In this document: positions 23,401-36,008 of the stretch, in pieces | Numbering within the stretch: the first letter of the stretch is position 1 | Layout of the letters: each line of letters begins with the position of its first letter | Origin: Symbiodinium natans | Lineage: Eukaryota; Sar; Dinophyceae; Suessiales; Symbiodiniaceae | Direction: 5' to 3' | DNA: 64,000 nucleotides | NCBI GenBank assembly: GCA_905221605.1 | Contig: CAJNDS010000065.1 | Location: forward strand, 62,001 to 126,000 | Made by a program: the position numbers and the translations under genes | The notes under the pieces: model-generated | Told to the model about the DNA's origin: nothing | Database searches by the model: none | Seen by the model: only the letters and a program-made list of their open reading frames with translations

Positions 23401-26400
23401 TTGGTGGCGGTGGTGGCGTGGTGGCGGTGGTGGCGGTGGTGGCGGTGGTGGCGTGGTGGCACGGTGGTGGCGTGGGCAGTGGTGGCGGTGGTGGCGGTGG
23501 TGGCGGTGGTGGCGGTGGTGGCGGTTGCGGCGGTGGTGGCGGTGGTGGCGGTGGTGGGGGTGGCGGTGGTGGCGGTGGTGGCGGTGGTGGGGGTGGTGGT
23601 GGTGGTGGTGGTGGTGGTGGTGGTGGTTGTGGTGGTTGTGGTGGTTGTGGTGGTTGTGGTGGTTGTGGTGGTTGTGGTGGTTGTGGTGGTTGTGGCGGTT
23701 GTGGCGGTTGTGGCGGTTGTGGCGGTTGTGGCGGTTGTGGTGGTTGTGGCGGGTGGTGGCGGTGGTGGCGGTGGTGGCGGTGGGCGGTTGTGGTGGTGGT
23801 GGTGGTGGTGGTGGTGGTGGTGGTGGTGGTTGTGGTGGTTGTGGTGGTTGTGGTGGCTGTGCTTGTGGTTGTGCTTGTGGTTGTGGTTGTGCTTGTGCTT
23901 GTGCTGATGCTGGTGCTGGTGCTGGTGCTCGTGCTTGTGCTTGCGGTTGTGCTTGTGGTTGTGGTTGCACTTGGTAATGCTAGACGAGACCGGTGCCGCG
24001 GCGAGGCTTCAGACACCTGTTTTGTATGGTATTTCGTGGATCGAGTCTAAAATCTTGGTAGTGATTGTTTGAGGTCAGCATCCAATGGCTCTGACTCCGA
24101 TGTTTAGTTTAGGAGGTGAGGTTGAATTGTTTTAAGCATCAAGGCCTTGCGTCAAACTGCGGTTCATAACTGGGACTTGCGATGGCCAATGAATGATAGT
24201 GTGTTCGCCGTCGTGAGCGGCACAGCTTCGCACGAAGCCCCACCCGGAGGGTGATCTGGTGTGCTTCACGCCATCACTCTACTCAGCTCAGGTGGTCGAC
24301 ACCTTTGCAGAGGTTCGTGAAAACGATGTTATCAACTTGGCGGCAGAGTCACTTACAGATGCAATGTTGTAGGCCTGCTGCGTCGGCTACCTCGTAGATT
24401 CTTAGAGCTTTCGCACGTGTACACTGACCAATGCCTCACTTAACCTGCGCTGTCTCTCGTCCCACCTACTTGTCTGTTCAGTTTTCTCTGTTCTTCACCC
24501 CGCACCGAACACCTTGCACAAATGTGCAAACACTCCATAAACCTTGTGTCCAAGGCTGGAGCACAGTCTAAAGAATGACCGGAAGTACTTGCAGAAGATT
24601 TTCGACCGTCTGGACGAAAATGGGACTGGCGAGCTTACGAAGCTTGGCCCGAGTGGTTCGACAATTCGACCATAGCGTGCTTCAAACCCACTTTCCACTA
24701 CTTGATGTGGGCGGTACTGTTACGATACGTGGTCCTGCCAAGGTTGGAGAATTTGATGGATGGAGCCAGCCGCGTGGCAGTACATTAGAATTTTGGTTTG
24801 CGTTCTCCGTAACAGGTTGAATACAGCCTTTTTGGCCGATGTGCTGGACTACAGCATGGTGTTTTTGGAAAGCTTTGGAGCACTGTGCAGTGGACTTGTT
24901 GCGGGCAATGGTCCCGGAGAGCACCACTTAGCAGACTTAGCACTGTCCAGCGCGGCCAGCTTTTGGCCCAGCTTGGACAGCTGCCTTTTGCTTAGATTGA
25001 GAGACATGTTATGACGTGTTAAGACATGTTGTCGCTTGTGCTTTGCTTGTGCAAGGGAAAGATGCAGAGTTTCAGAGCCGCCTGCGTGTGATGGACATTG
25101 ATGAGGTGCTGAGCGGTTAGTGCAGTCAGTTGTTTGCACGTCCTTTTCGGGGTGCAGTTCCACAAGTCCCGCGAACAGCGACTAGAATGCGACTTGATTT
25201 GCAAGACCTATCCAGACGCCGCAAAGCTCAGTCACGAAAGCACTTGCCTGCATAGCCGGTACGATCTCAGGCCTAACCATCAGCCATCTTGCACAATCGG
25301 TAGATTTCCCCAGAATGCATTCAAACCCAACAAAAGAAGCCTAGATGTGAAATGAAAGAATCTGGACCAATTTGCAATGCCGCAATGCCCCATGCATAAG
25401 AGACCGTCCTCGTCAAAACTCCGTACTTTTTCCTGGGCTTGTTAGATGCGAATCCCGCAGAGTTTCCATGGAGTCACCACAGAGACTGCAAGTATCCCTG
25501 GAGCGCTCGCCCCCCAGAGAATCCAGCATATGCCTTCGGCGTCGCAACACTGGTAGAGTGATGTAGATGTAGAGGGCTTATGCAAGGGACTGCCTTCGAC
25601 GTTGCCTTGGAAGGTGGACCTGCAGCAGCTTTTTGACATGATCGACGCTGATGGTTCAGGTGCCATCGAGGCGGCTGAGTTCATTGCACCCTTGAGCCGC
25701 TGGGTGCGAGACTCCAAGCCACTTGCCGGTTGTAAGCCCAAGCAGAAGTGCATGTAACTTCGCATGGGTCGTTTTGAGAGCATGTTTCATCTTAGTGGTG
25801 TGTCATGTATCGCTGTGCGCGAGCTGAGAATGTTGACGAGTCATGTTCATGCACCGAAGATCTCAGGACTGCGCCGCGCTTCATCAAGTACAACCTCCAG
25901 CATCCTCACTGCAAAAATACGGCCTTAACAGCCCCGAACCGTGGATGATGCAATCTATCCGAGACTCGCTTTTACCAAAGAGGCACTGCTCCAGCTGGTA
26001 CTTGCAGCACTGTGGGTGTGTGTGTGTGTGTACAAGTTGAGGCAGACTATGCAGACACAGGAGGAGATCTTGAAGCTGTCTCAATACAGCTCCTGAGCAA
26101 CACTTGGCCTAATGATGCAAATCATGATGTATGCACATTCAGCAAGTGCTCTTGGATGGAGGCGACGGAGGTCCAATGGTTCTTACTGCTGAAGCCAGCT
26201 TTTGCCGTGTACTTGTACCCCAAAAGGTGCAGTCACTGTCCTGATTCATGGCAGTGTGCGAAAACTGTAAACTTTGAACATCTGCTTGGCTAAACCAAGA
26301 CCGTGCATCTTGTGCGCACTCGCGGAAGCAACAAAGTCAATCCTACTACCTCCACATCAGTTTTGGACGCGCTGTCAAAAGCACTTCGTTGCGAAATGAT

Positions 26401-27335
26401 GTGCAAGTACATGTTGGGAATTGGTTCCGAGACATTGCGTGCATGACTTTAGAAGCAGTCGAGCTTTGTCAAGCACTCAAACATAATCAGGGCCATGGCC
26501 TTGTAGCCTTGCCTTTCGCTCTTAAAGTCTTAGCTTTCGAAGGATTCCATTGTTGCCAGTCTGGGAGCCCAGTCCATGTCCTTGACAGACACATTGGTGG
26601 AGGCCAAGTGTTGTGTTTAACCTTAACAGCATGCATGGCGATTTGCCATCTGGCTGTGGCATCCTTCGCTAAGGCTTTGCCGTCATGAGCGACAAGATCC
26701 AACAGTTGTCCGACATGCTGAATCCTGTGGGTAAGCCTGACACAGAGTCTACAACTACCGAACCTCTTGATCAACCTCTTGATCCGGATGCCATACAGAC
26801 GGAAAAAGCCGAAGAAACAGCGGCTGACTTCTGCGATGGCCACAACTTGGAGCAGCCAAATGACAGTAGAAGAGGCCCTACGAAGCGCTCACAGGGAGAA
26901 ATGCCCAGGTCGAGTGCTGGCGTGCGAGAATCACCTCGAACGTCTTTCATGGACGGCTCAGCGCGTCTCAGCCATGCGTTGCAAGTGTCGATGCGTGCGT
27001 TGGAGCTTTCTTTGTCGAAGGCCACCGAGGTGGCACTGCGGCAGTCTATCGCCATCGCGGAGAGCGTTCTTGAAGACCACTTATCGTTGCCGCATGGAGT
27101 GCAGGACCGGCATGACCCTCATGGCCAGCATGGCCCAACCCACGGCCCACGCAGCCAGCGTGTCTCAGCGTCGAAACACCCAGCACCCCACGCTACTCGC
27201 AGCTCCTCAGTTTCACACACCACCTCGATGTCATCGATCGGACAAGAATGGTCAGAGATGTCTGCTCGGGTTCCACAATTGGGAGCTGCCCGCCGCAAGA
27301 GCTCTGTCACCAATAGTTTGTGGACAGACATCTGA
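20500..27335 (+). CDS. Single-domain voltage-gated Na+/Ca2+ channel with two EF-hands
   Basis: Ion-transport-family channel with one 6TM domain, presumably tetrameric in the plasma membrane. Exons: 20500-20955, 21039-21103, 21536-21644, 21936-22129, 22200-22263, 22356-22403, 22481-22513, 24292-24365, 24555-24638, 24743-24771, 25056-25105, 25614-25717, 25867-25899, 26042-26088, 26674-27335; total 2052 bases, 683 residues plus stop. S1 contains NANFLALVVLFDAYLTANDI; S3 is IVIILCGYTEWVLTSAADAW; S4 is LRPLRLARIVRLMQFLRKTR; S5 is IKTLAWSFLFGFVVMTMWAM. The pore helix and filter are LLFKTVVAGDSWGLIALPVI; S6 is AAAIIFVGSLLTLVFGVLQL continuing MVAVVVDTFAEV. EF-hand 1 loop is DRLDENGTGELT, EF-hand 2 loop DADGSGAIEAAE. 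An amphipathic helix (TAPRFIKYNLQQTMQTQEEI) and a long Ser/His-rich tail follow. Introns: 6 GA, 4 GC, 4 GT; all AG|G. Ca2+ feedback is suggested by the EF-hands. Na+ versus Ca2+ selectivity cannot be told. Confidence 0.9.
22575..23975 (+). repeat. 1.4-kb GGT/GGC minisatellite inside a channel intron
   Basis: Almost uninterrupted tract of 3- and 9-base units (GGTTGCGGT, GGTGGTGGC, GGTTGTGGT and variants), nearly all G and T on this strand with scattered C. It fills most of intron 22514-24291, which has a GA donor and AG|G acceptor. Sub-blocks differ in dominant unit, which suggests successive expansions. Several reading frames on both strands lack stops for 350-570 codons purely because of the repeat; these are not genes. 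G-run density predicts G-quadruplex or R-loop formation when transcribed. Confidence 0.97.
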
Positions 27336-27659
27336 CTTTGCTCTTGTAGCCTGAGCAGTGCAAGTTTGACCCTGTCCGCATGCGTCTCCCTGACGCTCTG
27401 AGACGTGCAGTGAGAGGTGCTACGACACCAGTTTCACCAAAAGCGAGAAAAAGCCTTTCTGAGCTTCTTGCGGCGCATGTTTTGCGATCTGTTCATGCTC
27501 TGGCGACTGAACAAGTGAATGTATTTGCTCATTCGCTATCCATCCGCACCCTTAGGTACGGCTTTTATCTCCACGTCTACGCGGATCCTGCAGCAGTGAT
27601 CTATCAGGCCCAACCCTGACAAACCTGAGCAACTATTGAACACTGACCGTAAGGCAAGA

Positions 27660-27765
27660 ACACGGCCCCCCCCCCTTAAAAATCTGGGAATGAAGGGGGG
27701 GGGGTACCCCCACTGCCGCCTATTTCCGGGCTTCCCCGCCGCTTATTTTGCTACAGTGGGGGGGG
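27660..27765. repeat. Poly-C / poly-G inverted tracts
   Basis: A run of about 11 C (27665-27676) is followed 25 bases later by about 10 G (27696-27706), then another G run near 27759. The C and G runs could pair as a hairpin. They open a 900-base region of G/C homopolymers and diverged repeats. Confidence 0.8.
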
Positions 27766-27856
27766 TCTGAAAAATAAGCGGGGAATTATCGTTGAACTTA
27801 AGTTATGGGGCTGCCTGTCATGTTAAACAAACAGCAGGGATGTAGAGCGTCTCAGG

Positions 27857-28270
27857 GTCCGACAGGGGCATTGTGGGGATCCCACGGAGGTCACACAGAC
27901 AGCTGGAAACAGGTGGCGGGGGGGGGGGGGTTGGGGTCATAAAGGGCAGGGCCTGTTGCACGCTACAGTCCCTCCCCCTCCTTCCCGCTTATGTGGGGGT
28001 GGGTCGTAAAGGGCAGAGCCTCTCGCACGCTATAGTACCCCCCCCCTCCTTCCCGCTTATTTCTGGGGCGTTCCTGGTCCCACAGGGGTCCCACAGAGCC
28101 AGAAACTGCCAGAAACAGGCGGCGAGGGTGGGGGTTTGGGGTGGATCATAAAGGGCAGGGCCTCTTGCGCGCTGCAGTCCCCCCCCTCCTTCCCGCTCAT
28201 TTTTGGGGCGTTCCCGGTCCCACAGGGGTCCCACAGACCGCCAGAAAACATCCTAACAGTCGCACAACCC
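27857..28270 (+). repeat. Diverged tandem repeat, about 140-bp unit, 3-4 copies
   Basis: Copies begin near 27857, 27997 (truncated at its start), 28074 and 28218 (truncated at its end). Shared blocks are a doubled GGTCCCACAGGGGTCCCACA start, a CAGAAACAGGCGGCG block, AAAGGGCAGGGCCTCTTGC, then CCCTCCTTCCCGCTTAT. All have long C and G runs. Short, discordant frames result; no protein is proposed. Confidence 0.8.
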
Positions 28271-28560
28271 ACCTGCCATCGTGTTGCAGCAGGTTCCGGA
28301 ACAGACACAAGAGGGACAAGGTCACATCTGGGCTGTGCCTATCCGCCCCAAGCCCCCTCGCCTTCCCCGCCCATTTGGCATGCACGTGGGAAGCCTTTAT
28401 CCCAGCTGCAGAGGGTGGGGGGGGGGGACTATAGCGTGCAAGAGGCCCCGTATGGCTGTCTGAAATTCATTGAGGTCTTGCGAATTTCACCTGCCGTCGT
28501 GTTGTAGGTTCAGGAACAGACACAAAAAAGGACAAACTGCCACATGCGGGCTGTGCCTAG
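28265..28560 (+). repeat. Second diverged repeat pair with an inverted copy of the first unit
   Basis: The stretch 28270-28345 (CACCTGCCATCGTGTTG, then GGAACAGACACAAGAG and GGGCTGTGCCTA) recurs at 28486-28556 with substitutions. Between them, 28424-28450 is the reverse complement of the CTCTTGCACGCTATAG block of the upstream tandem unit. So direct and inverted copies are interleaved, as expected for a nested or rearranged element. Confidence 0.7.
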
Positions 28561-30600
28561 CCACGTTGGGCGAGCAACACTCCCGGGGCCACACTTCACA
28601 AACTCAATTTGGCCATGAAACGTACACTCAGGATCGAGGTTTCAAATCAGACACGCAGCAGACACAGACGCCGGTGAAGACAGCTCAGAACTACAGGTGT
28701 CACACGGCAAGCCCCTTGTGCACATGGCCCAGTCCTTCATCGGCTCCACGATGAAGAACAAGTGTTGAATGAATGATGCCGCCTTTCAGCGCGACAAAGA
28801 ATGTTCACGACATGTAAATATCCACTAGCAAAACATTCTAGCCTGCAAAACACGAGAGGTGTCACGCGGCAAGCTTCTTTAGATTCTGTACATGAACAGC
28901 GCGTTACGGGCATCAGGGCGCAAACGGGCTTATAGTTCGGGTCGGGAGGGAGCAAGTTGTCCAACAAAGGATATCCCCTTGCCCTTGCTTGAATCATATG
29001 TCTGAGACTGGACAGTTTTGAAGCAATCTTGCTCCATGTGCTTGATGTAAAGAAAAGAAGGGCTCTGCTTGGCAGGGCGCATGTGTGTGTGTGTGGCACC
29101 GTCGGCTATTGCAGAATGATGCCGGGAGAATATGTGTATGATGCTCAACACAAACACCACGTAGCCTCTTGGAAACGTACTTGAATAATGAAAGTCGGCG
29201 CCTTCTCGCTTGACTATTAAAAAACCAAGACAATCATGACTGAATCATGACCGTTTTGAGTCCAAGAAGTTTGTTTCAAGCGACATGCGTTGTTCAGATC
29301 ACAGAATACCAGGCGCCAGATACCAACCATATTTATATTCAGATCGTAAAGTCGACGGCTTGGTCTTAGTGTGTGCGCACAGGTCAGGCAGGTGAAGAAG
29401 TTCTTTCCGAACTCGCCGCTGCTTGTTTGCACATGCCCAAGAGCGCGCATACTAAACTTAATGTTAATTTGCCAACACGATCGCTGCCGAAAGTCGCCAA
29501 GTGCTGTTCAAGAAAGCGTCATGCACTTGTGCGGAAGCCTTGAGGTGTCTCCTTTGCAAGGGTCGTGCAACTTGTGCTTCAACTCCGTACCAACTTGGCG
29601 TCAGCTGAGCATTATGCCAGTTGATGCATGATGCAAGGATTTACGTGATGAGCGATGGTGGTTTGGACTTCACCAAGCTATGTGCGGAGGCAGGCTTGTT
29701 GCCCGCCTCCGATGCAGAACTTGTGCAACAGAGCGTGTGACACGAGCATCCCGCCAGAAAAGAACATCCTAAAAAAAGGAGGGGGGGGCCCGCAACCCTT
29801 TCTTTCTGTTTCGGGGGCTGTTGCGCTGTTGCGCCTGGGAGCCGATGCTGGCCAACCTGCAGGTCCCAACCCAGACAAAGAGTGAGGGGGCTGTTGAGGC
29901 TGTTGAGGCCTCAGACCCCGCTTGGCCATGCCCGGTGCTGCCGGGCTTCTTCGATTGCAGAAGAAGAAAGACTATGTTTGACAAGGGAGGGCCCTGTTTC
30001 ATTGTAACTTGCAAAAAGCTCGGCGCCCGAGCACCTAGCTCCATCGTGCCACCCCATTTTGTATTTTCGCAGCAAAGAAGGAGAAAGAAAGGAAGCGCAA
30101 GGAGACAAGGAAAACCAGTGGCCAGTCTGTATCGTAAAACCGCGCAAAAGCCGAAGCCACAGCCAAGTTCAATTGCAAATAGGGCCCCGTGTATTTCCCG
30201 AAGCGAACTGACCATATAAGCAACCTTAGAAACAGCCGAGCGTCGGCAATGCTGTAATCCACTTGGCTGGGTTACTTTCTGATTCCACGCTGAAGCGCTC
30301 CGCCGGTTTGGCTTCACCTCGAGATTGAATGGGGAGCAATATGAGACGTTTACCATTGCAACCAGTCATGCTGCAAGCATCTTGTTTTGGGCTCGGGAGA
30401 GATGCCCACATTCCCACGAAACGGTGACTGCTGTGACTGCTGAAGCCCTGGCCTATGTACCAATGAAGCAACCCTTGACCTACCACGGGCTCGCACTTGT
30501 AACAAGCTGGCATGACCTCGGCCAGGAAGGCTGCACCTTTGTCTTATGCCCACCTGCGAGACTTCGCGCACATTATTGGCAGAGGGTGCAGGTAGGTTCA
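28561..30600. other. No supported gene
   Basis: Open frames occur on both strands (for example 29769-30356 minus, 29821-30219 plus), but they overlap each other, lack domains and show no chain of AG|G exons that I can follow. A homopolymer stretch lies at 29770-29800. Confidence 0.4.
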
Positions 30601-30609
30601 GGTACCTAG

Positions 30610-32480
30610 GTGCAATCGTGCAGACCTCGATGCGGCGTCCGAGGAACGATCGCTGGCATCCATGGCCCTTCTTCCGCAGACTTTGGGATGCCGCCAACAG
30701 TCTCTTGCTTCCAGCATACCGGTTGGCTCGTTTTGCCATGGGTATAGTCAAGCCAGGAATGGGAGAGTATATGTGTAAGTCTAGGGAGACTCATCAGCCT
30801 TGGAGCTAGCACTGGATTCGCATGTCACCTCTTTGAAGTCACCGTAGGCGCTGCGAGGGGTTTTCCGCATCATTCGCTGCTGAACTGTTGGGCCATTGAT
30901 GTCTTGCTGAGCTTTCTGAAAGGTTTGGAGGTCAAGTACATCGTCATGCTAGAGCCCGACAACACGATGCCACTGGTCAGCATAATAGTTGCCAGTTGAG
31001 CTGCATTTGAGCTTGGAAGATGCTGCTGCGCGTGCACTATGCTGGTTGTGTGGTCTGCAGTCATGGATATCCAAAACGTCCGCCCGGAGCTGACCTGGGA
31101 GGACTATTCGTGTGTCGCGCCTAAAACAAGCCTTGCTGTCGGGTAATTCGTTGTTTGCTTTGCGTCGGATCAATCTGCCAAGCATGTCTCTCTCAGCGTA
31201 CACTGGGTATGCTCTATTTCGCAATCATATGCTCGGCCGAGGCAGGGCCGAAGCTTCGGTCTTGTTCGTTACGTGGCTGCTGGGCTGACAGTCAAAGTTT
31301 CTCTACGGTGCGCACTGGTGCATGTTTTTGCACTCAAGTGACTCAAGTGCACTGACTGGCTCTCATGTGAGCTCATTTGCACTCTTTACCCAAGCCCTGC
31401 GCTGCGTCTTCCATGATGTGGGCTGAGGAGAAGTTGGCACAACAGCGTAGCCCGGGCTTCAAATGGTCAAAGCCTCTTGATGGAAATGCGCATCTCCGAA
31501 GCTCTGTACGTGTGCAAGCGCTTATTTGTTCAGGGACTAGGACTGAAGATGAAGGTTGTCTCGCTTTCAAACAGCAAATCGAATTGAGGATAGGGAGCAA
31601 AAGGAGTTACGGCAAAAATGTTCTTTTTTGGGGGCGGAAATTGAGCCGAGGATGAGCATGTCATCCGGCCTTTGCGGGGGAGCCTCCTGGTTGCAAGCAA
31701 GTGTCCCTCTGCCTTCCTTGGCGCAGACAAAACTCCGAAAAACACCTTAACCACCTCCTAAATATCCGACATGTTGAATTTGGTGGGTTTGAGTCGGTCT
31801 AAGTCAAATAACATGATACAGATGTCGCATTTCAATGTGTAAGCCGTTTTGCGGGCACACAGATGCTTGGCCAAGGCCTATTTTCGCCGAGAGGCAGTGC
31901 TGGCAGCTTGAACTGTGATGTATATGATGTATGCAATAAGGTGCTGGCTTGGATGCCCCAGCCGTTTGGGCACAGGAAGGGTGGCCCTGCCTAGTCCAAG
32001 GGCGCAGTACATCTGAGATCTGCAGAGGATGTAAGAAATCTGCGCATTCCTTGAACCGGCTCTGTCGTCTATGTCGTCTGAGGATGCCTTGTCCGATGAG
32101 AACATGATGAAGCTGGACTGGAACTATTTAGGCAAGCCGCAGTCAAGGCCATGTTTTCGCAATCAGGCACGGCCTTGTCAGCAGGTGACAGGCTGAGCAA
32201 GGAGATTTTCTCATCCGACTTTGCTATGCAGCCCCTTGCCTTCGCACGAAGCCGAACCATACCTGCACGAGTCTGCTTTGATGGAACGTTGCCTGCCTCC
32301 CTAGGTATGCCTTTGCAGCCCGAGGGTGGAGGATCGAACCTTGGGAGGAGACAGCCCAGACACTAATCACACAATAGTACCTGTTTTCTTCCATGATTTC
32401 TCGATCCGAGGGCCTTGGCAGATCTTGACAGCTGTCAGTGGCCTCCCAGGATGGACAAGCATCCAGACGAGCCCTTGACT
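30610..32480 (+). CDS. Unrecognised multi-exon gene (Ser/Ala-rich, charged helices)
   Basis: Exons that join in frame: 30610-30772 (reads CNRADLDAASEERSLASMAL, then Ser/Gln-rich), 31428-31505 (reads EKLAQQRSPGFKWSKPLDGN, GTACGT donor), 31589-31611 (reads DREQKELR) and 32132-32304 (reads QAAVKAMFSQSGTALSAGDR, GTATGC donor). A following exon is likely from 32412 (reads PWQILTAVSGLPGWTS). Acceptors are AG|G; donors are GT, GT, GC and GT. An alternative to splicing at 31611 is reading on to a stop at 31750. No domain is recognised. The 5' end and 3' end are not located. Confidence 0.42.
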
Positions 32481-32880
32481 GGAGCCAAAGATGCAGCATT
32501 CCGTCACTACTGCGCTTGCTATCCTGGGGGCAAGCCCACCTACAACATGAAAGTTGCAAAGGCTGCTGCTTGTTTGCACATCTTTGCACATCGAAGGATG
32601 CCTGTGTGTGGAGTTATGTGGACATTATCAACGGAGCACAAGTTTGGTTCTCTACAAGCCATACTTCGGCCCACCACGCTCATTTCCCAGAACGTCCAGT
32701 ACGGATACGCGGTTTCAAGCTGCTGTGAGAGATGCGAGCTTCTCAATTGCCATGCTCGGAACCGGCAGCTCCGGAGTAACCCTCCCCGTTCCCACCCGAA
32801 CAGCCTTGGCGAATAAAGCGCGAAAATCAGACTGGAGGCCCGGGCCCGGGGCTGCAGGCCTTCAAGATGTTTGAGCCCCC

Positions 32881-35800
32881 TCAAGTGACTGCATAGTCTT
32901 GCCCATCTTGCCCGCAAGGCCAGTCCCGACTCCCCAAGCCCGGAATGCAAAAGGGCTGAGGTGCCTGAGGCCTTGAAGCTTCATGACGGCCTCTGGGGCT
33001 CCGGCCTGTTCCGAACCACCTGAACAAACGAAACCGTACCCTCATGAAAAAGGAGCCCTGTTGCGTAAAGTAAGACCACGCTCCAGAAGATTTTGGAGAA
33101 TCTGAAGCTGCACTTGCGCGAGGCACTACTCAGGAACAATGCAGGAATCTTTTCGTTTAGGGCTTTGGGGCCGGGAGTCTGTCAAGAATCACTTTTGCTC
33201 AAAAATCCGGCTTCTGAACCCTGAGCAGTGCGATCCTCGTTGGCATTGAACTTAGGAGGCAGGTGACATGAGGGACGCATCGTATAGTGCCGGTGGTTTG
33301 CATGCCCAGCATGGAGTTCCATGTCCTTGCATGTCCATTGACTCATATGCCATAATTCGAGGGTTCAGAGTTCAGGGCGCTTGCCTTGTGAAAGGCCGCA
33401 TGACAGGTCAGGCTGACACTGAGTAGGCCCAAACATAATCAAGAAAACCTCTGGGCCAGTGTTCGTGTGATGTTGCCAACAGAGTGATTCGCGCACCTTG
33501 CACGCACAAACATCAGGTGGAGCTCAGGAGCGAAAAAGTGGTGTCACCTACCAGCTCCGGCCCCCTGCGCATCGTTCAAGAAACCTTCAATCCAACCCGA
33601 AAACCATAAGACCCTCCAGAGCCCGAGCGGACCGCAAACAGGTGGCTAAATGGCACCTCACGCATCAGTGTCGATCTGATAAGTCAGTCCAGAGGCAAAC
33701 ATGCCCTGGTTCAGGGCCGGGCGCAGGCAAGGAACCTCGTAAATACCACGACTCGCATGGTGAAATCACGCTGCGCCCCCGCTGCTTTCCCATCCGTCTT
33801 GCTTCTTTCAAGGTTTTCTGTTCCTGAAGCTCCATGCCTTGATGCTGCCATGTAAGGATGAACGATTGTTCCGAAACGGTGGGTGCCTTGGCTGCTGCAA
33901 CTAGTGTCGGTGAGGCCGATGAACTTAAACATCAGGAGATGTACCTGTCTGCCTTTCCTAGAGCATCCCAGCCCATCTTCTGGCCTGTCCTGCCTAGCTG
34001 TGTTTGTCTTTAATCTGTCATCTATCTCCAGCACTTCACCCGTCTAGAGTCTGGACAGTCTAACCATCCGCCTTACGACCGTAGCCTGTCGATCTGATTT
34101 ATTAAGCCATGCGACCCTTTCTAAATCGATCTTGTCTTTCTCGTAGCAGCAGAGCGGTAGCAAAAAAGCAAGTCTCAGTGACAACCTGCAGTCCCTCCTC
34201 AAACAAAGTGACAGCCTGTTTATTCCTTTTTGTCTGGCTTATCTGTGTGTTGTTCGCCTTTCTTTTGTGTGTTGCATACCTTATCCATATCATCGGATTG
34301 CCTGTGCATCTCTAGCCGGGTCTTGTCCTCCAACGTACACACGTGCACCTTGTTCATTAGTTCATTTGTCATTTTCCGACTTGCCAAATCGGGTTTTTCA
34401 GAACAGTTAATCCTATACGTTCTTCTTGTCTAGCTGTCTTTTCTTGCACATGCGCACGTTTTCTAACTGCAGGTCGTTCTCAGGGAAGGTCGGCCGGCAG
34501 GATGCCAAGATGGCGCATGCCAGCGTCTATGATCCCTTTGTGCCCTTCTTTTGAGAGGTCGCACTTCTCTTGGCATCACACAGAAAGAACATGAAAGAAC
34601 CATTGCCCTTCGTTGCCACACGCAGGGCAGCATTATCGTTGGCGTGCTTTGCGTAGCTGTCCTGCTCGTCGTTCGATACCACCTCTGAAATCTACAAGGC
34701 TACTCGGGAAGGCCTGAAATTCGCAGGGTCAACTGGCCCAGCTGGAGACCAATCTCTGGACCTCGCAATAATATGAGGCCTGGAGAAACTGCTACTGTAC
34801 ACAATGATACGATCTGTGAGACAAATGACAGCTAATTTCCACCATCGCCAATGAGTAGCTTTTAGGCTGAACCTTCTGGTGTGCATGACGGGTTACCTGC
34901 TCAATGGAGTGTTGCTGAGTTGCCCTGTGGCGGAGTCAGCTCAGGTATCAAATGACATCTGGCCCATACTCTGCATCTGTCTGCCAAGTTTGCTACAACT
35001 CGAGTCGCTACCTGCAGCTCTGGGGGTCTGCGGCCCTCCAGCATAAGTGTGTGACGCCATGAATTTGTGTTCACACCATGAGCTCTTGCTGGCTGATTCT
35101 CTGGAGGCTAGGTGCACAAACAGTATTCCTTTCCAGCTCTCCGAGAAGCTGCTGAAGAGGTGTTGCCAAGCAGTTCACCAAGTTCTTGCTAAACTTAGCT
35201 GGGTCTCACTTGCCGGCTAGCATGTGCGTGACAGTTTTTGTGTTGCACAGGCACCACCCCGACTTGGAGACAAAGCCGTGCCACACAGCTGCACAAAGCA
35301 ACCGCCACACTTCCGCTGACACGTTCAAAACGATGCTTGCTCATTCAGAAAGATGCTTCATCTCGTACAGAGGCAACAGGCAAGGTCCGTAATGTGACCG
35401 TCGCTTCCGTTCTCCACGGTAGGTAATCTGGACTGGCTATGTGAGACTGGAAAAATGCGTGGTCCTGGCCACCTGTCTAAGCTGAGAAGCGCACGTGCCT
35501 GGGGGACGCATGCAGTTCTCACTTTTGAATATCACTGTTTGTAATATGCGCGTGCGTGGTGTCTGCACGGCCGCTGCCAAGGTGTGGATGTTTCAGCTCC
35601 GACTCCAAGCATAGATCCGCAGGCTTGGAGATTGGCGCACCCTGATGATGGCAATAGAAGCGGCTACGGGGTATCGCGTCCTGCAAAATGGCAAGATATG
35701 GACATTCCTCGATTAGGCGGTGTTAACAAATGTCTGCAGTAGCTGTGGGGCTGTTGAGTATGGTCCTCCCCCCCCCACCGGCTTGAAAAGGTTTGAACAT

Positions 35801-35990
35801 TACACCGTGTAAGTTGCTAGCGGATTGCTGCAAACTCTTGATGCGCTTGTCTTGGTCGGAGGGCGTTGCTCTATTTTCTTCCTTTGAAGGCTAAGTACCT
35901 CATGGTGGAGCAGCCATCCGCAAGCTGTCCTCCTGGCACGAAGAGCTTGGAGTCTGCACCTGGGCGGCCATCTAAATGGTCATGTAATAA
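32881..35990. other. No supported gene
   Basis: Over 3 kb of mixed sequence. Frames such as 33498-33827 plus are open but featureless. A short candidate exon near 35133-35190 reads LREAAEEVLPSSSPSS before a stop, too little to call. Base composition becomes T-rich around 34.1-34.4 kb without an evident repeat. Confidence 0.4.
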
Positions 35991-36008
35991 AATACAGCAT
36001 ATTGTATA

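Noticed and set aside
22271-24050. Open frames of 350-570 codons on both strands (Gly/Trp/Cys-, Pro-, Thr-, His-, Val-rich)
   Set aside because: They exist only because the GGT/GGC repeat lacks stop triplets in most frames. Real channel exons end at 22513 and resume at 24292, joining in frame across the repeat.
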